Part shown: positions 32,184 to 39,196 of the stretch, one piece after another | How the letters are laid out: each line of letters starts with the position of its first letter | Position numbering within the stretch: the first letter of the stretch is position 1 | From: Streptomyces sp. NRRL B-3428 | GTDB taxonomy: Bacteria > Actinomycetota > Actinomycetes > Streptomycetales > Streptomycetaceae | DNA: 64,000 bases | NCBI GenBank assembly: GCA_000721375.1 | Contig: JOGW01000005.1 | Coordinates: forward strand, 361,622 to 425,621 | Direction of reading: 5' to 3' | The notes under the pieces: model-generated | What the model was told of the DNA's origin: nothing | What the model saw: only the letters and a program-made list of their open reading frames with translations | Databases searched by the model: none | Made by a program: the position numbers and the translations under genes

Positions 32184-32249
32184 TACATCTGCAAGTACGC
32201 CTGCAAGAACACGCGCAAGTACACATGCAAGTACATCTGCAAGTGCACG
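32184..32249. repeat. 12-bp tandem repeat array upstream of the acyl-CoA dehydrogenase gene
   Basis: Five and a half units of 12 bp, consensus TGCAAGTACACC: full units begin at 32190, 32202, 32214, 32226 and 32238, with a half unit from 32184. They differ at only a few positions. The array starts about 100 bp before the dehydrogenase ATG and lies in the gap after the beta-propeller gene. Near-helical spacing suggests a binding array for a regulator. Confidence 0.9.
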
Positions 32250-32291
32250 GAGGCAGCTGGGGGTGCGGGGGCAGCCCCTGTGGCGCCCGAG

Positions 32292-33464
32292 TCAGAGGAT
32301 CGCGATTCCCAGCGGACGGTGTCCGCCCTCGAGCTTCTCGGTCGTTCCGGATCGGGTGTCCACGACCGTGATCCCGTCCCAGTAGCCGTCACGTGTGAAG
32401 CCACCGGTGACGTACGCGGTCCGGCCGTCCTCGCTGATCGCGACATCCTCGTGCGGTCCGTCGAGCGGGACGACCTTCTCCTTGCCCGCAGCGGTACGGA
32501 TGGTCAGCGACGCCTCTTCGTCGCTGCCGGTGATCGGCCCCGTGCCGACGACGAAGAGCGTGCCGTCCGGGGTGATCTGCGCACCGTGCTGATGCGTATT
32601 GGCGGTCATCTTCTCGATGGTCTGCTTGCCGCTGACGGGGTCGACGACCACCAGCTTCTCGCCCTCGAACGGGACGAGCAGCTTTCCGTCGCTCGGCCGT
32701 ACGGCGGTGTAGTGCGGCTTCAGCCAGGAGCCGAGCCCGCCTTCCGTACCGTACGGGGCGACCTCGATCCGCCGCGTGTCCAGCGAGCGGGCGTCGACGA
32801 CGGTGATGTCGAAGGAGTCGTGGTCCGTGGCGTACACCTGCCGGCCGTCGGCGGAGACATCGACGTCGAAGGGCCGGCGGCCGGTGTCCGCGGTACCGGT
32901 CACCTTCAGCGTTTCGGTGTCGATGACTTCGAGCGCGCCGTTGCCGCCGGGCCGGTTGACCCCCACGTAGACCTGCTTGCCGTCGGGTGCGAGCGCGATG
33001 CCCATCCCGCCGCCGCGGTATTCGCCGTACGTGGCTTCGCCCAGATCACCGGTCTCGTACGGGATGAGCGCGAGGCGCTCGCGTACCCGGGTGTCGACGA
33101 CGGCGACACCTTCGGCGGTGGCGACCCAGGCACGGCCGTCCTCGCCGACGGCCAGGCCGTACGGGGCGGTGCCGACGGTGACGGAGTCGACGGGCCCCTT
33201 GTCGGGGTCGATGAAAGTGACGGTGTCCGCGCCGAAGTCGGCGACCAGGAGCGTGCCCGAGGGCGTGGCGGGCGCACCACTCGCGTCGGAGCCCGCCGTG
33301 GTCCCGGCCGGACTCGGCTCCCCGATGGCGACCGTGGACGGGGCCGGCGCGGACGGCTCGCTCTTCGTACCACCGCACGCGGAGGCCAGCAGGGCCACGC
33401 CGATCGCGGCCACCACCGTAGGCTTCGTCCCGAAGCGGCGGGAGTCGACGGTGCGGCGGCTCAT
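32292..33464 (-). CDS. Beta-propeller (YncE-like) lipoprotein
   Basis: 390 residues. The leader ends in a lipobox-like LLASACGG, then a Ser/Pro/Thr-rich linker (about 33-68) leads to a YVTN/YncE-type seven-bladed propeller: VADFGADTVTFIDPDKG, GTAPYGLAVGEDGRAWVAT, GIALAPDGKQVYVGVN, VDVSADGRQVYATDHD, HTAVRPSDGKLLVP-like blades and AISEDGRTAYVTGGF. It should be tethered outside the membrane, perhaps as a binding scaffold or redox/DNA-binding protein as known for YncE; function unknown. Its ATG overlaps the ankyrin gene stop (ATGA), so the two are coupled. Confidence 0.87.
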   Translation of the reverse strand: MSRRTVDSRRFGTKPTVVAAIGVALLASACGGTKSEPSAPAPSTVAIGEPSPAGTTAGSDASGAPATPSGTLLVADFGADTVTFIDPDKGPVDSVTVGTAPYGLAVGEDGRAWVATAEGVAVVDTRVRERLALIPYETGDLGEATYGEYRGGGMGIALAPDGKQVYVGVNRPGGNGALEVIDTETLKVTGTADTGRRPFDVDVSADGRQVYATDHDSFDITVVDARSLDTRRIEVAPYGTEGGLGSWLKPHYTAVRPSDGKLLVPFEGEKLVVVDPVSGKQTIEKMTANTHQHGAQITPDGTLFVVGTGPITGSDEEASLTIRTAAGKEKVVPLDGPHEDVAISEDGRTAYVTGGFTRDGYWDGITVVDTRSGTTEKLEGGHRPLGIAIL

Positions 33465-34066
33465 CGCGCGGCCTTCAAAAGCGCGGCCATGTCCGCGAAG
33501 CCGCGGCGCTCGGCGTGCTGGAGCGGTGTGACGCCGTCACCGTCGGCCAGGTCCACGGTGGCGCCGGCCGCGAGCAGCAGTTCCACGATCTCCAGATGGG
33601 CGGGGCCGCCGTCGCCGAGGATCACGGCTTCCAGGAGTGCGGTCCAGCCGAGCCGGTTCACGTGGTCGACGTCGATGTCGGTCTCGCGCAGCACAGCCCG
33701 TACGTAGTCGACGTGGCCACGCTCGGACGCGGGGATCACGGAGATCCCGCCGAAGCGATTGCGCAGTTTCAGATCGGGCCCGCCCGGGAGCAGCGCCCGC
33801 ATCATCGCCACACTGCCGGTGACCCCGGTGTGCAGCCAGGCACTCTCGAGACGCTCGTCCTGGGCGTTCACGTCCGCGCCGGCCGTGACAAGGACCTCGG
33901 CCACGGCGACGTGGTCGTGCACGGCGGCGATCAGGAGCGGCGTACGGAGCTGTTCGTCGCGCACCTCGGTGTCGGCGCCGGCGGCGAGCGCCGCGCGTAC
34001 CGCGGCGGGATCCTCCGTCGCGGGATCCGAGACGGCGGCGAGCAGGGCGCGGTCGGCGGGCTTCAT
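33461..34066 (-). CDS. Ankyrin-repeat protein
   Basis: 201 residues made almost entirely of about five ankyrin repeats: AALAAGADTEVRDEQLRTPL, AAVHDHVAVAEVLVTAGADV, a repeat around GVTGSVAMMRALLPGGPDLK, RGHVDYVRAVLRETDIDVDH, and LEIVELLLAAGATVDLADGD with GVTPLQHAERRGF. There is no signal peptide, so it is cytoplasmic and presumably binds a protein partner. AAGGAG lies 9 bases before the ATG. It is coupled to the exported propeller lipoprotein, an unexpected pairing of an internal and an external protein. Divergent from the large LuxR-type regulator. Confidence 0.9.
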   Translation of the reverse strand: MKPADRALLAAVSDPATEDPAAVRAALAAGADTEVRDEQLRTPLLIAAVHDHVAVAEVLVTAGADVNAQDERLESAWLHTGVTGSVAMMRALLPGGPDLKLRNRFGGISVIPASERGHVDYVRAVLRETDIDVDHVNRLGWTALLEAVILGDGGPAHLEIVELLLAAGATVDLADGDGVTPLQHAERRGFADMAALLKAAR

Positions 34067-34202
34067 GGGCGGCGCTCCTTACGAGGACGGGCACTCCGGT
34101 GACTGGAAAACCCCCTCCACCGGTCCTTGCACCATCCTCGCCCGCTCGGGACGTGCTCCTGGTCGGCGCACCGGCTCGTCGCCCGGGTCCGCTCGGTTGA
34201 CG

Positions 34203-34230
34203 CGCGTATCGACCGATCGGTTGATGCGCG
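34203..34230. promoter_or_regulatory. 28-bp imperfect palindrome (operator candidate)
   Basis: The sequence is symmetrical at 12 of 14 base pairs around a perfect ACCGATCGGT core (34212-34221). It lies in the divergent region and could bind a dimeric regulator controlling the ankyrin-propeller operon or the large regulator. Confidence 0.55.
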
Positions 34231-34369
34231 GTCCTGACCTGGGTGACGCGCCCGCGCGCCAACTCACCCCGCAACAGCCCCAACCACCACATCCCCACCG
34301 GCAGTCGGGCCGTAGGAGGAAGATCCACCCTTGCGCGCCGCGGCCCGCCCGTGCATCTTCGTCGTGCAC

Positions 34370-34424
34370 ATGCTCAACCAGGGATGACGCACGTTCGACC
34401 AGGTCGTGCACACGCTCAACCAGG
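34370..34424. repeat. Three 13-bp direct repeats spaced exactly 21 bp
   Basis: ATGCTCAACCAGG (34370-34382), ACGTTCGACCAGG (34391-34403) and ACGCTCAACCAGG (34412-34424) lie 21 bp apart, two helical turns, ending 10 bases before the regulator's ATG. The outer two share a 22-bp identity extending upstream with one mismatch. Confidence 0.85.
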
Positions 34425-34434
34425 GGGTGGACGC

Positions 34435-37053
34435 ATGCCGCTGATCGGCCGCGAACGGGAGGCGGTGGCGCTCAGGGCCGCGCTCGTAGGGGCGCCCTGC
34501 GTGGTGTACGTCGCCGGAGAAGCGGGCGTGGGCAAGAGCGCGCTGGTGGCCGAGGCGGTGCCGGGCGCGCGCGTGGTGCGCTGCGGCGCGGGACCCATGG
34601 ACGCGGCTGTGCTCTCGGGGCCCGCCCCGGTGGTGGTCGAGGACCTGCAGTGGGCGGACACGGTCACCCTGCGTCTGCTGCGCGACTGTCTCGCCGAACC
34701 ACCCGCGGCGCTGCGGCTGTTGCTGCTCTACCGCCCCGAGGAGCTGGCGGTACCCGGGCTGCCGCTGGGGGAGGCGGGCAGTCAGGCGCACACCGTGTCC
34801 CGTATCCAGCTCGATCTCGCCCCGCTCACTCCCGCGGACGTGACGGCCTGGTCGGGACTGCCCGAGGAGGAGGCACGGTCCCTGCACGAGGCCGGCGCGG
34901 GACTTCCGCACGTACTGGCGGATCTGCTGCAGGCACCGGCAGCCGCTGCCGCGACGACACGGACGGCGTGCCACCTGCTCGCAGCCGGCGCCCCGCCGCG
35001 CCTCACCCAGCTCACCCTCGACCGCTTCTCCGCCCTGGACCCGGACACCCAGGCCGTGGTCCAGGCCGCCGCCGTACTGGGGGAGGCGGCCGACGAGAAG
35101 GTGCTGGCCGCCGTCGCGGGACTGCCGGCCGAGCAGGCGCAGACCGCGCTGCTCACCGCGCTGGCCGGACGCCTGCTCGCCGAGACACCGCAGGCCGGCT
35201 ACGGCTGTCACCCGCCGCTCGCCGCGCGGGCGCTGCTCGACCAGCTGCCGGGCCCGGTGCGCCGCAAGCTGCACAGCCGGGCCGCCGAGGCGCTCGCCCG
35301 CCTGCCACGGCCGGTGCCGTTGGCCCAAGTCGCACGGCACCACCGGGCGGCCGGCAGCACCAAGGCATGGCTGCGTACGGCGGAAGCCGCCGCCGACCGC
35401 GCCGTACAGCACAAGGCCCCCGACCCGCAGTCGGCGGCCGAGCTGCTGCGGGAGGCGCTGGCCACCGAGGGGCTGCCGCAGGCCACCGAGGTGCGCCTGG
35501 CGCGCAAACTGGCCCAGGTCGCGGGCCATCTGTCCGGACTCGACGACACCACCCACGCCTTGCTCGAACGGCTCATCAACAGCGAGCGGTTGCCCCTCGG
35601 CATCCGCGGCGAACTCCGTCGTGACCTGGCGCTGCTGCTCGTCAACCAGGGGGCGAACCCCCAGCAGGGCCTGGTGGAAATGGCGCACGCCGTCGACGAG
35701 TTGAGCGGCCGGCCCGAGCCCGCGGTCCGCGCGATGGTCGCCTTGGCCATGCCCTTCCTCACCGGTGTGGCAGTGGCGGAGAACCTGCGCTGGCTGGAGC
35801 GGGCGCAGGCCGCCGCGGACCGGTCGGGGGATCCCGAGCTCAAGCTCATGGCGCTGGCCGGCCGGGTCTCCCTCGCCGCCGAGATCGGCGATCGGGAAGT
35901 GTGGCCGCTGGCCCGTGAACTGGCCGCGGCGCATGCGCTCGGCGGCGTACGGCGGATCGAAGTGCTGCGCGGTCTGTGCAACGCCGCCGACGGGGTCGCG
36001 TGGCTCGGGCACTACGACCAGGCCGACCGGTTCATCCGCCACGCCCTGCAGCTGGCGTCACGGGTGGGCGCCGAGTTCAACGCGGACCTCACCAAGGGCA
36101 CCGCGTTGCGTATCGACTGGGGGCGCGGCAACTGGTCGGACCTGGAGAACCGGGCCACGGCACTCGCCGCCCGCAACCCCCTGTCACCGGCCCGTCCCGA
36201 GGCCCATCTCGTGGCCGGACAGCTCGCCCTGGCCCGCGGCGACTGGAGCGCCGCACGCCATCAGCTGCGCGCCGCGGGCCTGATCGCCCCCGACAACGGC
36301 GCAGCCCCCGTGATCACCGCGGCCGCGGGAGTGCTTCTGCGCGGCCTGCTCGACCGCGGCGAGCTCGTCCAGGCGCGCCGCGGCGCCGATGCGGCCTGGC
36401 GCCGGCTGCGTACCAAGGGCGTGTGGGTGTGGGGCACCGAGCTGGTGCCTTCGTACGTGGAGCTGCTGGCCAGAGCCGGCGAGTGGACGGCGGCCGAAAG
36501 AGCGGTCGCGCAGTTCGCCGAAGGAGTCGAGGACCGCGATGCGCCTTTGGCCGCTGCCGCGCTGCGGTTGTGCCGGGCGCTGCTCGACCGGTACGCGGGC
36601 CGTATGGAGCAGGCTGAAACCGGCTTCAGGGAGGCCGCCGAGCAGTACGCGGCGATCCCCCAGCCCTATGACGCGGCGCACGCCTTGGAACGAGCAGGTC
36701 ACTGCGCGCTCGACACGCAGCGCTTCCCCGAGCAACTGGTGCGTGCCGAGCGGGAGTTCGACCTGCTGGGGGCGACGTCGGACGCCGCGCGCTGCGGCGC
36801 CGCGCTGCAACGGCGCGGTCTGGCCGGCCCTTCGGTGCCGCGGCGGGGACGCCCGGCCTACGGTTCACAACTCTCGCCGAGGGAACGTGAGGTGGCCCTG
36901 CTCGCCGCGCAGGGCCGGACGAACGCCGAGATCGCGGCCGCGCTGGTGCTGTCGCCCCGCACGGTCGAACAGCACATCGGCAAGGCGCTCAGAAAGCTGT
37001 CGCTGACCTCGCGAACCGAGCTGACCTCCGCCCTCACCGCACAGAGCTGGTGA
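34435..37053 (+). CDS. LAL-type ATPase/LuxR transcriptional regulator
   Basis: 872 residues. N-terminal AAA-type ATPase: MPLIGREREAVALR, Walker A GEAGVGKS (28-35), Walker B VVVEDLQWAD. The middle (about 330-800) is a helical TPR-like region. The C-terminal LuxR helix-turn-helix reads LSPREREVALLAAQGRTNAE then IAAALVLSPRTVEQHIGKAL. Such LAL regulators activate carbohydrate or secondary-metabolite genes; the target is not evident, although the divergent ankyrin-propeller operon and the downstream exoprotease are candidates. The ATG follows GGGGGTGG and the 21-bp repeat array. A terminator hairpin overlaps its last codons. Confidence 0.9.
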   Translation: MPLIGREREAVALRAALVGAPCVVYVAGEAGVGKSALVAEAVPGARVVRCGAGPMDAAVLSGPAPVVVEDLQWADTVTLRLLRDCLAEPPAALRLLLLYRPEELAVPGLPLGEAGSQAHTVSRIQLDLAPLTPADVTAWSGLPEEEARSLHEAGAGLPHVLADLLQAPAAAAATTRTACHLLAAGAPPRLTQLTLDRFSALDPDTQAVVQAAAVLGEAADEKVLAAVAGLPAEQAQTALLTALAGRLLAETPQAGYGCHPPLAARALLDQLPGPVRRKLHSRAAEALARLPRPVPLAQVARHHRAAGSTKAWLRTAEAAADRAVQHKAPDPQSAAELLREALATEGLPQATEVRLARKLAQVAGHLSGLDDTTHALLERLINSERLPLGIRGELRRDLALLLVNQGANPQQGLVEMAHAVDELSGRPEPAVRAMVALAMPFLTGVAVAENLRWLERAQAAADRSGDPELKLMALAGRVSLAAEIGDREVWPLARELAAAHALGGVRRIEVLRGLCNAADGVAWLGHYDQADRFIRHALQLASRVGAEFNADLTKGTALRIDWGRGNWSDLENRATALAARNPLSPARPEAHLVAGQLALARGDWSAARHQLRAAGLIAPDNGAAPVITAAAGVLLRGLLDRGELVQARRGADAAWRRLRTKGVWVWGTELVPSYVELLARAGEWTAAERAVAQFAEGVEDRDAPLAAAALRLCRALLDRYAGRMEQAETGFREAAEQYAAIPQPYDAAHALERAGHCALDTQRFPEQLVRAEREFDLLGATSDAARCGAALQRRGLAGPSVPRRGRPAYGSQLSPREREVALLAAQGRTNAEIAAALVLSPRTVEQHIGKALRKLSLTSRTELTSALTAQSW

Positions 37054-37064
37054 GGGCGGAGGTC
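37023..37064. terminator. Terminator overlapping the end of the LAL regulator gene
   Basis: GACCTCCGCCCTCACC (37023-37038) pairs perfectly with 37049-37064 across a 10-base loop. The 3' arm contains the stop codon. It lies between convergent genes ending at 37053 and 37100. Confidence 0.9.
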
Positions 37065-37099
37065 GGCGGGGAGGCCTCAGGTGAGGAGCGCGGCCCCCG

Positions 37100-39007
37100 T
37101 CACAGGGTGATGCTCCAGCCGTTCAGCCAGCCGGCGTCATTGGCGTAGGCGTCGGTGACCTTGAGCTGCCAGGTGCCTGCGGCGGGTGAGGAGACCCCGG
37201 GGACGGAGTAGGTGCCCCCGGAGAACCAGGTGCAGGACCCGTAGGACGCCTGCTTGACCCGGTACTGGTTGCCGTTCGGCGCGATCAGCGTGAGCGCCAG
37301 GTCCTCGGCGCAGGGATGCGAGATGTCCACGGTGACCGACACCGGGTTGAGCGCGCTGCCGCTCGCGCTCGACGTGAGCGAGGAGGTGACCGTGCCCGCG
37401 TCCGGGATCATCCGGAAGTCGGTCACGGAGAAGGTCCGGCCGGGGCCGGGGTCCTCGCCGTTGACGGTCAGCGTGTACGTCACGGAGTGACTGGCCTTCG
37501 TGCCGGTCGCCTTGACCGTCACCGGGTAGCTGCCCGCCGGGGTGCTCGCCGAGGTGGCGAGGGTGAGCTTCGCGGAGTTGCCCGCGGTGACCGTGGCCGG
37601 CTCGAACGTGGCCGTGGCGCCGCTCGGCAGACCGGAGGCCGTCAGGTCGATGCTCTGGGCCTGGCCGTTGGTCACCTTCGTGGTCAGCGTGGTCGTGGCG
37701 GACTGACCCGGGTCGACGGCGCCGGCCGTCGGATCGGCGGCGAGGGAGAAGTCGTCCTCGACGGGCGGTTCGCCGCCGGTGATGAACCCGGTGTACAGCA
37801 GTCCGGTGGGCGATCCGGAACCGGGGTTGGTGATCTTGTTTCCGGCGTTGTTCACCAGGGCGGTGCGCACCTGCTGCGGGGTGGCGTCCGGGTTGGCGGC
37901 CAGATACAGAGCTGCGGCACCTGCGACGTGCGGGGAGGCCATCGAGGTGCCTGTCATGGTGGCGGAGCCGGTGTCGCTGGAGTACCCGGCCGAGGTGATG
38001 TTGCGGCCCGGGGCCCAGATGTCCAGGCAGGAGCCGTAGTTGCTCGGTCCCGGGCTGCCCGTCCAGCGGGCGTCCTGGTCGTTGCTGTTGCCGACGGTGA
38101 TCGCCTCGGGGGTACGGGCCGGGCTGAATCGGCAGGCGTCGCCGCCACTGTTGCCGGCCGCGAGGGCGTAGGTGAAGCCGGCGGCGATGGAGTTCTTGAC
38201 CGCGTTCTCCACCGAGGACTGCGTCCCCTCGCCGCCCAGGCTCATGTTGACCACGCCCGGCTTGGTGCCGTTCTGCGTCACCCAGTCGATGCCCTTGACG
38301 ATGACGTCCCAGGCGCCGCTGCCCTGGCAGTCGAGGACCCGGACGGGAACCAGCTTCACCTTCTTCGCGACGCCGTAGTTGGTGCCGCCGACCGTGCCCG
38401 CGACGTGGGTGCCGTGGCCGTTGCAGTCGGAGGCGTTGGTGTCGTTGTCGATGAAGTCGGGCCCGGAGGTGATCCGGCCGCTGAAGTCCTGGTGGGTGAG
38501 GCGGGCGCCGCTGTCGAGTACGTATGCGGTGGCGCCCTCACCTCCACCGTCGGGGTAGGTGTAGCGCTGGTTCAGCGGCAGGTCCGGCTGGTCCACGCGG
38601 TCCAGGCCCCAGGAAGGCGGGTTGGGCTGTTCGCCGACGGCGTGTGCGAAGCCCACGGGCTCCACGTAGGCGACGTCCGGGTCTGCGGCGAGCTTCTCGG
38701 CTCGCTTCTCGGTCATGGTCACCGAGAAGCCCTTGAGGGCGGTGGTGTAGGTGAACTTGACCTTGCCCTCGTACTTCTTGGCAAGTCCCTGTGCCTGCGC
38801 GGGCACACCGCCGGCCTGGCGTGCGGCGCGGTCCTTGAGGACCACGAAATAGCGGTCCTTCACCACGTCCGCGGCGCCCTGATTGCGTATGGTCCCTGCC
38901 TCCGGTGCGGATGCAAGGGCCGGTGCCTGCGTGGCGAGAAAACCGGCTGCGAGCGCCATGGCGGCTACGGCAGCCGCTCTTCGACGCATCGTTCCTGTCA
39001 TGCTCAT
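37100..39007 (-). CDS. Secreted S8 subtilisin-like protease with P-domain
   Basis: 635 residues from the ATG at 39007, which follows GAGAGGAG. Signal peptide 1-32; I9 propeptide about 50-120 (RYFVVLKDRAARQ, AYVEPVGF). Catalytic residues Asp165 (AYVLDSG), His198 (NGHGTHVAGT), Asn286 (AAGNSGG) and Ser355 (GTSMASPHVAG). An Ig-like region (440-540) and a C-terminal proprotein-convertase P-domain follow (DLALTLIAPNGNQYRVKQ, GTWQLKVTDAYANDAGW). It is exported as a zymogen and matures by removal of the propeptide. Closest in layout to streptomycete extracellular serine proteases. Convergent with the LAL regulator gene. Confidence 0.93.
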   Translation of the reverse strand: MSMTGTMRRRAAAVAAMALAAGFLATQAPALASAPEAGTIRNQGAADVVKDRYFVVLKDRAARQAGGVPAQAQGLAKKYEGKVKFTYTTALKGFSVTMTEKRAEKLAADPDVAYVEPVGFAHAVGEQPNPPSWGLDRVDQPDLPLNQRYTYPDGGGEGATAYVLDSGARLTHQDFSGRITSGPDFIDNDTNASDCNGHGTHVAGTVGGTNYGVAKKVKLVPVRVLDCQGSGAWDVIVKGIDWVTQNGTKPGVVNMSLGGEGTQSSVENAVKNSIAAGFTYALAAGNSGGDACRFSPARTPEAITVGNSNDQDARWTGSPGPSNYGSCLDIWAPGRNITSAGYSSDTGSATMTGTSMASPHVAGAAALYLAANPDATPQQVRTALVNNAGNKITNPGSGSPTGLLYTGFITGGEPPVEDDFSLAADPTAGAVDPGQSATTTLTTKVTNGQAQSIDLTASGLPSGATATFEPATVTAGNSAKLTLATSASTPAGSYPVTVKATGTKASHSVTYTLTVNGEDPGPGRTFSVTDFRMIPDAGTVTSSLTSSASGSALNPVSVTVDISHPCAEDLALTLIAPNGNQYRVKQASYGSCTWFSGGTYSVPGVSSPAAGTWQLKVTDAYANDAGWLNGWSITL

Positions 39008-39150
39008 GGGGGCTCCTCTCCGAGTGGCCCCACCCTCGGAGTCCCCTGCGGACCGCGGCAATCCGGGTCCGTGTTCAGTAGGGGTACGCAAACAACGCGC
39101 GGTGTACCCGTATGCCGCAGCCGGCCACGCAGTCTGTGCGGAGCCGTCCG

Positions 39151-39191
39151 CGGACCGGAACGCGCCCTGTGCGTGGGCGCGTTCCGGTCCG
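39151..39191 (-). terminator. Terminator of the sigma-like fusion gene
   Basis: A 17-bp perfect stem: arms 39151-39167 (containing GGACCGGAACGCGCCC) and 39175-39191 around a 7-base loop, just beyond the stop of the gene at 39197. Confidence 0.9.
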
Positions 39192-39196
39192 AGGCC

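Larger units (their letters stand above)
34067..34434. other. 368-base divergent regulatory region, ankyrin / LuxR-type regulator
   Basis: No gene seen. Holds a 28-bp imperfect palindrome (34203-34230), a TTGACG at 34197-34202 that could be a -35 box, and three copies of a 13-bp motif exactly 21 bp apart just before the regulator gene. Confidence 0.75.

Noticed and set aside
32184..32249. CRISPR array
   Set aside because: The 12-bp units are contiguous with no unique spacers and no cas genes are nearby.
34079..34411. Minus-strand 110-codon open frame covering the LAL upstream repeats
   Set aside because: No ribosome binding site or recognisable fold; the apparent heptad-like residues simply reflect the 21-bp repeats.
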